Shown piece after piece: positions 33,971 to 46,614 of a stretch of 64,000 nucleotides of DNA; positions within the stretch are counted from its first letter, which is position 1; each line of letters starts with the position of its first letter. The stretch comes from Larix kaempferi (Eukaryota > Streptophyta > Pinopsida > Pinales > Pinaceae). The stretch is from NCBI GenBank assembly GCA_027924585.1, contig BSBM01000106.1, positions 36,664,501 through 36,728,500 of the forward strand. The letters are read 5' to 3'. A program made the translations under genes and the position numbers. The notes beneath the pieces are model-generated. The model searched no databases and was not told where the DNA came from. It worked only from the letters and a program-made list of their open reading frames with translations.

Positions 33971-35483
33971 TGTTAAATTTTGGTTAGGGTCAGGGTTTAA
34001 TGCGGAATGTACTTTAAACAATATAACTCCTTCCGATTTGCATAACCTGAGATCTCATAACATAAGGACACTCAAGTCATAAACAATCACATAGAGTCAG
34101 TTTTCAGAAGGGTCTTCCAATTCCAAATCCTTCGCAAAAATCACATATTCCTATAGTTTCTTACTGTCAGGAAGTCAGCCAATTAACAAAGCCTATGTAC
34201 TCATATTTCGCTGCAGGAATTACATACAAATTCCAGAGTAAATGACTTTATGTTTTAAGTAGGATGCCATTCACATTCAATAGAGACAATGAACTTCATA
34301 AAAAATACATAGAAAGAGATATTCACAAGTCCATATGCATATAAAGTGCTTTCATTAATCAAATTCAATTACTTAGAATTTCGTGACTTGATTACACAAT
34401 ATGGGAGTATTCTACCCTGGTCCTCTCCTCTCTATTTTCTTATCCTCTCTGCCTCTGCCTCACCTCTTCTCTACCTCTGTTGTGGCCCATAGGCTTACAA
34501 TCGTATATATGAAGAATCAATTTAACGGTTTAACCCTAACAACCTTTCTATATTTCTGTAACTGCCTCCCTAAATAGGAGTTCGGCTCTATCCTAAAGGA
34601 TGATGCATCATTGACACCTCATCACACTTGGAAACTTCTAGATAAACCTTGCAAATGTGAAATTTCCCACATAAGATCCAAAGAGACGATGTAAACCTCA
34701 CAATGAAAGAATTTAGGAATAATAGAAGAAGAGACAAGCAATAGAACTTAGATCCAAAGAAACTCTGATTGAGGCAGAATAAATACACATGTTACTATTA
34801 ACAGAATAATGAACTAGTAAATATACAATGTTGAGTATGAGGATTCAAATTCACTAGGAGGAATTCGAATTGGCCTTCATGCACAGATCCATAATCAGTG
34901 GAGAGTCATCAATGCCTAACTAGGAGTCCACCTTCTCATCGGTGAAGTCATCAATGCACAAGTAATGATCAACCAGGAGTCAAACTGAGTCTAACTGAAT
35001 GTGGTTGGTGTAACTGGCACATGGAAGCACTAATATAGTGAAGGAGGCTCAATGGAGGGCGCCATAGGTTCTAACTGGAGTCAGAATGGTCAATCTAGTC
35101 TCACTAGAGGTCCAACAGAGTGATAAACTCAGTAAAGAGTCAGTTAATCCTTAAATCAAGGAAATAACTGAAGATAACTCTATATAACTGAATATAACTG
35201 GACTGGTAGGTGAAGAAGGTGCCCTTGTCATGCAGTGGAGCAAAGGAGGGCACATTAGTCACTGGGAGGGCTAGAAATGATCTGAAAGAAGCTCCGGCGG
35301 CTAGTTTGCTGAGGACTAGGTGCTAGGACTAATGACCTAGAATGCATGCAAACCCTAATTGCATGCAAACCCTAATTTTGCATGCATGACTGAAAATGAA
35401 AATGACTGGAAAGCTAGTAGGACTAGGATGGAGTATAGGAATATCCTAACAGCAAACTATTGAAAATTTACAAGATTTTTACA
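33971..35483 (-). repeat. Probable LTR of a minus-strand retrotransposon, containing a solo LTR
   Basis: The plus-strand edges are tgttaaattttgg and gatttttaca. Directly right of 35483 lies ttgaacccctccttgttttaagg, which on the minus strand is a purine tract abutting the LTR start. Without the nested solo LTR (796 bp plus 5) it is about 712 bp. No partner LTR or recognisable pol lies in the window, so this rests on ends plus purine tract. Confidence 0.4.
34656..35451 (-). mobile_element. Solo LTR of the copia 1 / gag-only family, minus strand
   Basis: 796 bp matching the LTRs at 45690-46459 and 47935-48720 in reverse complement. It starts tgtgaaattt and ends at cctaaca. The target duplication GCAAA is perfect (34651-34655 and 35452-35456). 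No internal sequence is left, the usual product of recombination between two LTRs. TGCATG words lie at 35344-35392. Confidence 0.93.
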
Positions 35484-36065
35484 TTGAACCCCTCCTTGTT
35501 TTAAGGACAAGAGTCAAGACCTCATGGTATGTCAAAAATTTAAAACTTTGAATGTGAGTTTGTTTGAGGCCTGATCTGCTGAGACATGGCCTAAGGAGAG
35601 ATTGTTGAGGTCTGATCTTCCTTACCATCATCTGATGGGGTTACTCTGTGTCTGGATTGATGAGGCCACAGCTGGTGGTGGCTTGGTTTGATTGTGCTGT
35701 GGACTTCTGTTGTATGCAGCAACGTATGTAAAGGTTTGTTATAAATGCCACAAGAATTGTGAAATCATATTTTTCCATTTCTCTTGCAAGTTAAAAAAGT
35801 AAAAAAGAGTAACAAGAATGGAGCACTAATATATCGAAATGGAGAAGAGAACTAATATGATAAGTAAACCTCTTTCCTTTAGGCTCAACCAGGAGTTCCA
35901 CCCTTTAAGGAAACAAAAAAGCAAGAAAAGGGAATATGTGAATATAATTGAGATTCTTTGATCTTATGGAACTTAATTAAAAGAGCAATTACATCATAAC
36001 AAATCAGGGAGGATCTGTCAAGATTCAAGGAATCGACATATCCTCTAATCTAGGCAGAAAAAGTG
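35484..36065. other. No gene recognised
   Basis: This would be the 3' end of the interior of the minus-strand element whose LTR ends at 35483. A minus-strand reading of 35500-35760 contains Pro/Gln-rich stretches but no integrase motif. Confidence 0.35.
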
Positions 36066-36275
36066 ATTCATTTGTTCTGCGACCAGTATGCAATAAATCC
36101 GCTCCTCAGGTAACATCATAATGAACTCGGAGGAACCAACAAGAAGACGGGCTAGGTGACACAATTCCAAATAAGACCCATGTGTCTGATTTTCATTTCT
36201 GCATATGTAAGTATAAACAACAACTCAACTTACAGGCTTAGGCCAAGCCTGTAGATATACGTTATTAAATTGTCT
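36066..36275 (+). repeat. Hairpin-ended dispersed repeat, copy 1
   Basis: About 210 bp, matching 42345-42545. It begins gttctgcgaccagt, contains aataaatccgctcc and ends in a 9-bp perfect inverted repeat with a 5-bp loop (tacaggctt, aggcc, aagcctgta at 36231-36253) followed by gatatacgttattaaa. The hairpin and its downstream text are identical in both copies while the rest has drifted. Confidence 0.8.
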
Positions 36276-37289
36276 TAAGGATGAAGATCAATTTATTTTA
36301 ACATAATAATGACAATTAGAATTACAATAACTTTAGGAGTTAGTTCCATAAATGTAGGAGGTTTGTTATTTAGCTACAAGTTATGTTTCCAAGCATATCT
36401 TGTATGCGTGCTAGCATTAGAGGTTAGAGAGAGAGGCTTGAAAAATGATGGTTAGGAGGGTTAGCTATACAATGTAAGAATCAAGGCAAGAAAAACAGAG
36501 GATAGGTCAGAGTTTGTTTATTATCCTACAAATTTCCAAGTAATAAATGGAAAAGGATTATTTGCCATGTGCTGTGTGCTGATATCATAAATGTCTGTGT
36601 GATTGATGAGCTTTGGTGAATATACAAGCTAACCAGGAAATGAATTAGTTAATTGTGTTACTCTCTGTTGGGATACATTTTAATTTTAAGGTTGAATTAA
36701 GATCTAAGGTTGAGTGTTGACTACATTGGAATTATGCTCAGTATGAAGAGGAGTGATGTTGAACACTCTGCATTGGAGGGCTTCCTGGAATGAATTAATT
36801 TTGAGTCTGGGTAGAATCTTTATGGGTTCTACTTTCTTAGAAGTTAGATTCCATATTGGTTCGAATTTCAATGGTTCTACAAAATGACATCTAAAGAGAC
36901 AATTACAATAATGCATTAATCCACAGACATTATTTCCAGAAGATCTAAGTCAAATATTTGAACAGTTTAGGGAGTTTTTTTATATCAGAATACCTCTTAA
37001 TAAGAAATGTGGGCTTATGCAATTGTTTGACCGCAAGTTGTTAGTGTAAAGTTGTGTGTTTTCAATATATATGAGGTTTAGTATCAAATAACTTTTTTAG
37101 TTCATTCTAGACATAATTTCAAAGGAGCTTGGAGCATATTATCAAATGGACAAAAGAAACTGGATGAACTTGAAAAATATGTATAGTTTCTATATTTGAT
37201 TATTCATCGTGATATACCAAAAAAATGTATTAGTGCTAACTTGTTCTCAATTAAATTTATGTGACTTAATGGAAATTGGTTATGTGTAG

Positions 37290-40200
37290 GACAATACAAG
37301 AATATAGAGATGGGGTTGAGGAATTCTTAAAGTTTTCCGAGGTGCATTCAAGGAATAAGATGTCCATGTAATAAATATGGCATAGTCAAAGTACAAACAT
37401 TTGATAAAATACGCGAGCACTTGATTTGTGATGGAATAATAGAACAATATAAAATTTGGTATTTTCATGGAGAGAGCATTCACAGTCAAGTATCTTGAAA
37501 AAATGAATTGATCTAGTTTCAAACTTACTTGTATTACAATAAAGATATCAATTATGTTTATATGTGCAAAATTATGTTTTCCTCGCACCTTTAGATTCCA
37601 TCCGTTATTTATGAGGCTAGGAAACGCTCTGAAAATGAGCCACATGAATTTATAGCGCATATATCATCTCAACTGGTAATCTAACTTGCATTGGTAAAGG
37701 CCCCTATTTGACCAATTTTTATTCATTCTAATTTTCATAAAAACCATAAAATCACTGACATGAATTTTATTTTTCTTATTAATAGGGTTATGGACATGTA
37801 GAATGTCATTACGATAATCAGGTTGATGAGCCTGGAACATCACTTCATAATGGTAATGATCCCCTCGAAAAGGATGATAATACAACCATTGTTGGTGATC
37901 AAGTGCTTCATATGGTGAATGATGCTTATCCATGTCTTGATCAAAACCTAAACGAAGGTTGTGATAATGTGGGGTTGGTATCAACAAATGTACTAAATGA
38001 AGTTAATGAATATAGGAAGTTAATCGAAGATGCAAAGAGGCCATTGTACCCAGGTTGTGTTGATTTCACAAAACTATCAACAACCGTGGAATATTACAAT
38101 CTCAAAGTGAATAGTGGATGGTTTGATAGAAGTTTTGGCCAAATGTTAAAATTGCATAAAAATACACTTTCTAGAGATAACACACTTCCAGATTCTGCAT
38201 ATGCTGCAAAAAAGTTGATAAAATCATTGGGATTAAACTATGATATGATACATGCATGTCCCAATGAATGCATTTTATATCGTAACGAAAGTAAATATGA
38301 ATTCCCAACATGTGGAAAATCTTGATGGAAGGTGGATGCTCAATCTCAAAAGGTGCGTCAAGGTGTTCCTGCAAAGGTGTTAAGATATTTCCCCATAGCA
38401 TTGAGGCTAAAGAGAATGTATAGGTATGATTTTCAACACCATAATTGTATTCAAGTTTTCACCTTCTTGTATTATCTTTACCATTTTTCATAGTGTTATT
38501 ATATGATAATATTATATGTAAATGAAAGATTTTCTTTGTTGTTCTAGCTTTACGGACATGTCACAAAAAATGAGGTGGCATCATGAGAATACAAGCAATG
38601 ATGGTCATATGCGCCACCCTGTTGATAGCCCATCCTGGAAAACTATTGATGAAAAATGTCCTAGTTTTTCAAGTGAACCCTACAATGTATGACGTGCAAT
38701 GGCAGCAGATGGATTTAATCCATTTGGAGACTTGAATCGTACATACAGTGTTTGTCCCGTAGTGTTGGTTACATACAACCTCCACACAACCTCCTGCCAT
38801 GGTTGTGCAAAAAAAGGAATTTTTGTATGTTAACATTGTTAATACTTAGTCCCAAGCAACCAGGTAATGGCATTGATGTGTATTTGGAACCCTTGGTAGA
38901 TGAACTAAAGGAATTATGGGACCAAGGAGTATGGACATATGATGCTTACAATAAGACATGCTTTAACATGAAGGCGATTCTTATGGCTGGTTGCACAACA
39001 AAAGGCTATAATGCATGCCCCATATGTGGAAAGAACACAGAATCAGAGTAACTCAATTGTAGCAAGAAATGTGTGTATAGGGGACATAGGAGATTTCTTC
39101 CTCAAAATCATAAGCTTCGCTCACAGAAGGGACCATTTAATGGGAGGGAGGAGCTTCGTTATGCCCCTCCAGTTGTAAGACTGTCAAATATTTTAAGGAA
39201 ACAAAGGGAAACAGAACAGTTTGGGGGAAGAGTGAATCAAAGAAAGGGAAAAGAAATAAGGAAAAAGGTGAAAAAACTAATGTTGTGGTGTGGAAGAAAC
39301 AATCAATCCTATTCAATCTACCAGATTGGGAGGTATGTAGAGGCATCAACCATTCCTAATTATTATACATTGCATGCTTATATGATGTCATTGTGCTTAG
39401 ATGTCTTCATTGAATTCATTGTTTATGATTTCCTCCATATTAAATGATTTTCCAATATTCTCAATGTGTTGGAATGCATAAACACCTACAACGTCACAAT
39501 TTAGATGTAATGCATGTGGAGAAGAATGTGTGTGAAATCATTTTTGGAACTCTTTTGGATATAAAAGGGAAGTCCAGAGATGGAAAGAAATCACGAGATG
39601 ACTTGCAAAAAATGGGTTTGAGAAAATCACTGTGGCTAGAAGTTAAAGGAAAACAGATATTCCTTCCACCAGCATTGCATACTCTTTCAAAGAAAGAGAA
39701 AGAGATCCTATGTCACGTTCTTTTCACATTAAAAGTGCTAGATGGTTATAGCTCTAATAAAAAAAATCATATATCTATGGAAGAGCTTAAGTTCCATGGA
39801 ATGAAAGAACATGATTTCCATGTTCTAATGCAACAACTTCTCCCAGTATCTCTACGCCATGTGCTACCAATTGCTATTCAAAAGGCGCTTTGTAAGATTT
39901 GTTACTTTTATAGGAAAATTTGTGCAAAATCGGTTTCAATAGTGAGCCTTGACAAGTTGGAAAATGATATCACGGAGACAATTTGTTCGCTTGAAAAGTA
40001 CTTCCCTCCTTCATTTTTCGATATAATGATGCATTTGAATGTGCATTTGGTACTTCCCGGTTTCATATAGATGAATGTACCCCTTTGAGAGGTACATGAA
40101 ACTTTACTTGCTATCAAGAACCACAAGAAGAATAATTTATTCAAAGCTTTTGACATTACTTAAAAAAAATGCTCTTTTTGTAGGTGTATGAAAGTATACA

Positions 40201-41523
40201 AGAGTTATGTTAAGAAAAAAAATAGGGCTGAAGGATGCATCGCTGAAAGCCACAATGTGGAGGAATCAATAAAGTTTTGTGGAGGATACTTGAAAGGTAT
40301 GGAAGCTATTGGAACCACACATGGTTGAAATGAAGTGTGGGATGACGAAGTTGAAGAAGTAATTCTTGATGGAAAGCCATTATTTTCTTCAATTCCATCA
40401 TAATTGGATAAAATTAGTTGGGAACAAGCCCATAGGTGGGTTCTATTTCACACAAATGAAGTTGATCCATGGATAGAGTAAGTAACATGTTTGACCTTCA
40501 AAATTTGGTTTGTTTGTGGTTTAACAAAACACAGAGCCATGGATAGAATAATGTATTTGGCATTTCAAATTATTTTTATTCATATTTTATCAAAACACAT
40601 TTACTATCCATAATTGTCAAATTAGGATGCACAAAATGGAGATTCTCAACTCATTTACCCAAACCAAAAAAGATGAAGCTCTATTGCAGAGACTCCACAC
40701 CCAACATTTTTGTAGTTGGCTAAAAAAACAGGTGACTTTATACTATTTATATTATAAGTACTTAAAAATCATTACATGTTGAATATTGTCATGTACAAAT
40801 TTAAATATTTTATCATAGGTTGGATGTATGTGTTCTAACTACATTCAAAAAACTGAAAATATGTAGGTGGAAGGAGACGGAAATGTGTCTGATACACTTA
40901 AATGGCTAGCACGGGGCCCAAGGAAATTTGTGAATAAGTACAAGGGATACCTAACCAATGGTTATAGATACCATACAAAAAGAATGGATAATGAGAGAAC
41001 CACCCAAAATAGTGGTGTGTGTTTGGAATCCAAAACAATGATGAGGTCAAGTTCCAAAGATACAAACCCTGTACTTCAGAAAACAACATTTTATGGAGTA
41101 ATAGAAGAAATAAATACATTGGACTATTTTTGTATAGAGTACACATTGTTCAAATGTAATTGGGTCGATGTATACAATAAGAGAGGGTTTAAAACTGATG
41201 ATTTTGGTTTTACAATGGTGAATATGAAGAAATGCTTAAGTCAGAATCATTGGCAAGATGATCCATTTATTCTAGCATTGCAAGCTAAATAGTTATTCTA
41301 TGTACAAGATCCAGTTGAGACTGACTGGTATGTAGTGTTAACATGTCCTCCAAAAGGATTGAGAAATAGTACATCATATGAACCCGAGTATGCAGATTTG
41401 TCAGGGGTTACAGACTTTCAAGAAGCAAAATGTGTAAATGAAGAAGATATAGTCGATGTTGACGTGAATGTGGATTATGTCCATTCAGATTGTGAAGGAA
41501 TATGGTTGAATATTAAACAATAA
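37290..41523 (+). pseudogene. CACTA (En/Spm) TNP2-type transposase, multi-exon pseudogene
   Basis: Would cut and rejoin CACTA element ends. Exons, by motifs and splice-like borders: 37290-37497 (N-terminal transposase-associated domain, YRDGVEEFLKFSE, then HLICDGI and a Trp/His-Gly-Glu end); 37784-38423 (LYPGCVDFTKLS, GWFDRSFGQMLKL, LNYDMIHACPNECILY); 38548-39331 (TDMSQKMRWHHEN, then LLPWLCKKRNFCMLTLL, PKQPGNGIDVYLEPLVDELK); 39455-40070 (LQRHNLDVMHVEKNVCE, then the MHLNVHL region); 40184-40480; 40624-40731; 40866-41523 (C-terminal domains, NRTDWYVVL-like end). In-frame stops at 38323, 39049 and elsewhere and a frame change at the first Cys-rich motif show that it is dead. The right CACTA end lies 3.3 kb downstream. 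Confidence 0.85.
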
Positions 41524-42099
41524 AACATATCGATTATGTTATATTCACCTTTACATGGTATATACATTTGCAGACTTTGCATATTGGGTCACTAATGGTT
41601 TGGATTTACATTGAATGAATGATGTTCTTGATAAATGCTAGTTTTGATCTTTTGTCTTGGACTGAATTAAGATGTTCTTCGACTATCCAATGGATTATTT
41701 ACAGCTTGTCCTTTATGTTTGATTATGCTCTTGGAAAGTAAGTGGACTGCTATGTGGTTGTAATTGCTTCATATTGACTTTCTAGATGTGTTAACTTGGG
41801 TATGGAATTATGTCATTTTATAGTGGTGTATTTTTTGTTGTGTTTTGCATTTGTTTTTTACTTTTAAATAATTAAATTGGAGTTATTCCACAATAGAATT
41901 CTTTAAGAAAAACATTAGTGTTGTTCTGTGTTGGTTTTGCATGCTTGGAATTGTATAAAAGGTCTTTAAACATATGGGACACAATATGCTAGCTGGCCTA
42001 TTCTCTTGATGATTGTAAGTAACATCAATCCTTGGTGGATGTATACTGATCTTGTATGGTGCTTACATATTTATAGTACTTACCTATTTCATTTTTCAG

Positions 42100-42176
42100 G
42101 AAATTCCTTCCGGGGAAATGTTGGCAATCCTAATAATGAGGTCACTGTCAAGCAGGTGGCAGAAATAATGACTGAG
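42100..42176 (+). pseudogene. AXS: Probable captured exon of UDP-apiose/UDP-xylose synthase
   Basis: A 77-bp block between an acceptor tttttcag and a donor gtatgg encodes NVGNPNNEVTVKQVAEIMTE. This closely resembles a segment of the plant cytosolic UDP-D-apiose/UDP-D-xylose synthase, which makes precursors for rhamnogalacturonan II and xylan. The exon border after MTE also suits that gene as I recall it. Neighbouring exons are absent. It lies between the transposase and the right end of a CACTA element; such elements are known to pick up host exons. The family call is from memory of the protein, so moderate. Confidence 0.5.
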
Positions 42177-42344
42177 GTATGGTTCATGCTTTTCCTTGGA
42201 GTTCAAAAAAGTTGTTTGAATATCTTTTTGAATAATTTATTGTGCTTTTGTTGTTGTCAATAGTGTTGATTTATAGTGCTTGTTTAGTTTCCATTAACCT
42301 TCATTAACATTTCATCAAAAAGAAAGCATAAACTATGCTTCCTT

Positions 42345-42545
42345 GTTCTGTGACCAGTCTACAATAAATCCGCTCCCCGGTTAACATTAGAATGAACTTG
42401 GAGGAACAAACAGAAGGATGAGCTGGGTGACATGATTCCAAAGAAGGCCCATATGTTTGATTTCCATTTGTGCATCTGTAAGTGTAAAAAAGAACTCATC
42501 TTACAGGCTTAGGCCAAGCCTGTAGATATACGTTATTAAACTGTC
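42345..42545 (+). repeat. Hairpin-ended dispersed repeat, copy 2
   Basis: Matches 36066-36275. The hairpin tacaggctt, aggcc, aagcctgta is at 42502-42524. The two copies flank the transposase gene in the same orientation, 6.3 kb apart. Confidence 0.8.
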
Positions 42546-43857
42546 ATTACAACATTTTATATCATATTTGGCTATCTTGTTTCCATATGCTTAAAAAAGC
42601 TTAGATATCTATTTTAGTTATTGTGTAAACAGGTTAGTGAATCAGTTCTATTTACTTTACTTATAAGAATGTGATATTTTTGCTTTTTCAAATTAGTAAA
42701 ATGTTATAATAATAATAACCAAATGTTCAATTTATTCCAGGAGGCCATTGGTCATCACCATCTACTAGGGTTACATTCTGCTTATGACCTTCTCCACTTG
42801 ACTGACATGAGTTTAAAAGGGATGAGGCTGGGTACTAGTCCCAATCAATTTTGATGGGTATAGATACACCTCATATTGGGAAGGTAATCAAAGAAAGTCT
42901 ACCCTATGTAACCCATTAGAGGAAGTTTCTTGAAGCATTTCCAAAAAAAAAAAGTGTAATTTCATGCCAATATGAATCTTAGGAATTTTGCACTTTTATT
43001 GGTGCTCTACATTTATGTTATATATGAGAATTAAAAAATGCATGTAAGTTGAGATAACACCGATAATTCAAAGGATATGCTACTTTGTTGTTTATTCAAG
43101 CACGTTTATATACCTGCTGAAACTAATGCTTGGATTCTAGAACATGACAAATATAAAGAGAAAATTCTCAAGTATTACAATGAGAAAAAAATACAGATTA
43201 AAGCTAGAGGCTCTATCTTTTGCATAGCCTCCTTTACTAAACCATTTAATTTATTATATATCTTGGACTCCACATAATTTTTTTATTATTATTTGTTGGC
43301 AAATCTTAGGGTTAAAATGTGTCTCTCTACTTTTTTATGTCCCCACATTTTCACTGTGGCTTAGGGGGTCTGCATTGACCAGCTTGGGAGGTCCACACAA
43401 TCCAATTTGGGCCATATGTACCTATGATGTCATATAAAATCCACAATGAATAAAATTATGTTCAGATTGATTTGTTGCAAAGAGGTCTTTAATACTGGCA
43501 GGTTAGTCAACATGAAAATATATAGCAGGTACAGGCATGTTTTTTAATCAATATACTGGAATGAGTTTCGACATATTGAATCCATTCTCCAAAATTCTCT
43601 TTTGAAGGAACATGTGAAACTAAGTTTAGAGAGTAAATTTTTATGTCCCTAGGATTTGCTAAAATCATAAATAATGATGGCCAAGAGAATTATGATCCAG
43701 GAATTTTAATAGGCATGATGTAATCGTAGTTAGAGAACATTTTTAATTACCATAGTTTAGTGTTTAAATATTTATAGGCCTACTGCATTATTTTTTGTGA
43801 GCAAGTTTATAGGCATGTTGAAACTAATCCATGCAAGGTAACAATTCCCATGATTGT
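42546..43857. other. CACTA interior, no gene recognised
   Basis: AT-rich. An acceptor-like border ttattccag followed by gaggccattgg at 42740 starts a short open stretch, which may be one more exon of the element's second gene or another captured piece. Nothing else is recognisable. Confidence 0.35.
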
Positions 43858-43995
43858 AAAGTACAACCAACAAGAACAGAAATATGCCCCTGCCAAGTAC
43901 AACCAACAACTCAGAAAATTGCCCCTGTAAACTACAACCAACAAAATCAGAAATATGCCTTTGTAAGGTACAATCAACACAACATAAAACTATCC
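43858..43995 (+). repeat. About four tandem 40-bp units
   Basis: Units share the text aagtacaaccaaca or gtacaatcaaca followed by cagaaatatgcccctg. They lie just inside the CACTA right end. Translated they give repeated Tyr-Asn-Gln-Gln, but no starting gene is seen. Confidence 0.75.
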
Positions 43996-44095
43996 CTTCA
44001 AATCTATGTAGGATGAATTGAAAAGATGCCCAGAACAACAAGGAAGGTTCTCTATCAACAATGATTGGACATACTTCTCTTCTAAGCAATTGTTT

Positions 44096-44832
44096 GTCAC
44101 CATTGTCACCATTGTGGAAAGTAATGGTGACGTTGAACCGTTATCCTTTAAGGACCATTATAATTTTTTTTTTACAATTTTAATTGAAATGGAAACGGTC
44201 CTTTATGTTGCATCATTAAAATATTTTCAAAATGAAAAGCAGTGACAATGTCATAGCGGTTGTCACCATTGATATATTAATGGAAATATCCTCAATAGTG
44301 AGGGTCATTGCAAGGCCCTCATCATATGTCATTGGCGACGTTCATTTTTTTGGTGATGGAGGCCCTTAGGTCCATCACCGAAACTTCATATAAATTGGTG
44401 AGGATCACTATTTGTCACTAATAATCCTTATTAGTGTCGAACATTGAATGTCACCACACCACCTCTACTTTTGGGGACACAGCCGTTGGTGACATTCACA
44501 TTTTGGTGACGTCCTCCTTTTTCACCATCACCGATGAGATTATGGTGACATGTCTCAACCCTCACCAATGATCGGTCATTGACCGTCACCATATATGCAT
44601 CAAATGGTGAGGGCCAAAGCAGGTCCATCACCAACACTTCATAACTATTGGTGATGGTCACAACCTGGAATAATCATAATTATTAGTGACAGGCCGTGAA
44701 TGTCACCACATACCCCCACTTAAGGTGACTATGCCTTTGGCGATGCTCAGGTTTTGGTGACAGAGGGCCCATCACCAATGAGCTTATGGTGACATTTTTG
44801 TACCCTCACCAATGACCTTTTTTCTTGTAGTG
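44096..44832 (-). mobile_element. Right end of a CACTA element: subterminal repeats and terminal inverted repeat
   Basis: At 44816-44832 the sequence ccttttttcttgtagtg is, on the minus strand, CACTACAAGAAAAAAGG, the hallmark terminus of plant CACTA elements. Inside it, many copies of ggtgatgg, ttggtgac and gtcaccat in both orientations form the subterminal transposase-binding region. The next three bases are AGG, which would be the target duplication. No left end (cactacaagaa on the plus strand) is present in the window. Confidence 0.85.
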
Positions 44833-45070
44833 AGGGACCGACCCCCTGCTCCTTTCCCCATCCTGCTTCCCTTGTATGAAACTATAAGATATTGTATTAT
44901 TGTTATATTGATTTGTTCATTCTTCAAATAATATGTTGTTCTACCAGCTTCAACTGGAAGGAGGCACTGACCCCCTGATCCTTGCCCCATCGTGCCATCC
45001 TTGTATCAGAGTAGAATATATTGTCTTGGTGTTCTACTGATTCACGCACTCTTCAAATAATTTGTTGTTC
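44833..45070. repeat. Two tandem units of about 110 bp next to the CACTA end
   Basis: 44833-44945 and 44964-45070 share ccgaccccctg or ctgaccccctg, ccccat, ccttgtat, and a cttcaaataat then gttgttc end. The CACTA terminus abuts the first unit, so the element landed in this tandem sequence. Confidence 0.75.
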
Positions 45071-45689
45071 ATTACGTTGTGTGCACCTTATGTAAACTCA
45101 TATCTTGCAATCACTGATCTGTATCACAAACTTCACTTAACTACACTTTACTTTACTCTATTGTGTCTTCATGACATTCTACAATATATGCTCTAGTTTA
45201 GTATTTTGTTTTGTTTCTGTGCATCTGCAAACTTAACTAATAATGTGCATCTTCTATAGTGTTTTTGTTCTGACTTTGCGCATCTGTATCAGATCAATCT
45301 GCGCACCTTCTAAGATATCACACTTTTGCCTTGGTACATCTGTCTTATACAATGTTTGACCTTCTATGCATAATCTGTGATCCGACCTTTCTATTCTTTG
45401 CACTTGTCTCATATTACCCTCATCATACTGTGCATCCTTTCCTGTGCTGCAACTTTGTCTTCATGCATATGTATTAGATAAATTACTTTATTTCATGCAT
45501 CACTAGATGTGTTTCAATCCTGTCTTCGTGCATCAGTATTAGACCTTATGTGACTTTCCGTCTCTTGTCTACGATACTATCATTCTGTACTCACGCACTT
45601 GCGCATCCTCTGTAGTCCTGCATTTCTATCTTCGTGCAACTATCACAGACAAACTACATCATCCTATGCACCATCAACAATCCTATTCT
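45071..45689. repeat. Degenerate repeats rich in gcgcatctgtat-type words
   Basis: Loosely repeated phrases (ttcatgcatatgtattag, ttcgtgcatcagtattag, gcgcatctgtatcag) recur every 60 to 80 bp. This looks like an old tandem array. No gene seen. Confidence 0.5.
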
Positions 45690-46459
45690 TGTTAGGATAT
45701 TCCTATACTCCATCCTAGTCCTACCAGCATTTTCATCCTTTGCATGCATTCCTGCATGCTGCCCAATCATCAGGTTGATACCTCCAACACCTAGTCCCTA
45801 ATCTTCCAGCACTCGGGAGCTTATTTCCACTTAGATTGAGCCCTCCTAGCTAGTGATGCGCCCACATCTCACCATCCACTTGAAAAAGGTGCCCTTCTTC
45901 ACCTACCAGTCCAGTTGTCTTTAGTTAACTGAGTTCTCTCCTTGATTTTAGGCTTGACTCACTCTTAATTGACCTTACCACTCCAATGGACCTCCAGTGT
46001 GACTAGACTGCTTATTCTGACTTCAGTTAGCTCCTCATGCTCCCTCCACTGAGCCTCCTTCATTCACTTAGTTCCAGTTACACTCAGTTACACCTACCAC
46101 ACTCAGTTAGACTCAGTTTGACTAATGGTTGACAGTTACTTGAGCATTGATGACTCCACTGATGATGGGATAGACTTCTAGTTGTGCTCCGATGACACTC
46201 CAGTGATCTTTTGATCACTCCATGAAGGCTAATTCGAATTGCCACCTTGAAATTTGAATCCTCATGCATTGTACTACTTATTTTTCCATATTGTGATTAA
46301 TTAATTAGTGTGTGTGAAGTATTTTTGCTTCTATCCAAGTTCTACTGTATTATTATTCTGTAGCTCATCTTACTACATTGACCACTCTTAATCTTATTCC
46401 TAAATTCTTTCACTGTGAGTTATACATCATCTCTTAGATCTGCTGTGAGTATTTTCACA
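45690..46459 (+). repeat. 5' LTR of element G1
   Basis: 770 bp, starting TGTTAGGATATTCC and ending attttcaca. It shares blocks with the copia 1 LTR, for example the cacctagtccctaatct and gagccctcctag phrases. TGCATG words lie at 45746-45764. Confidence 0.93.
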
Positions 46460-46614
46460 TGGTATCAGAGCATGTTGAGAGTATTGTTTATCTCCATTCC
46501 TGAGAGTTTTTTGCAGGTTATTATCAAGATTTCGAGTGCAGCAGTTTCTGCATTTTTTGCAACAGTAGCAATTGCAGAATTTTCTATTTTTTTTGCAGGT
46601 TTTCTACAGCTTCC

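Noticed and set aside
33830-35376. Copies of aaccctaa resembling the plant telomere repeat (33833, 35344, 35366)
   Set aside because: Isolated single units, not arrays. Those at 35344-35376 are part of an LTR.
37280-37987. Minus-strand frames of 126 and 107 codons
   Set aside because: They are shadows of the first two exons of the TNP2 transposase on the plus strand.
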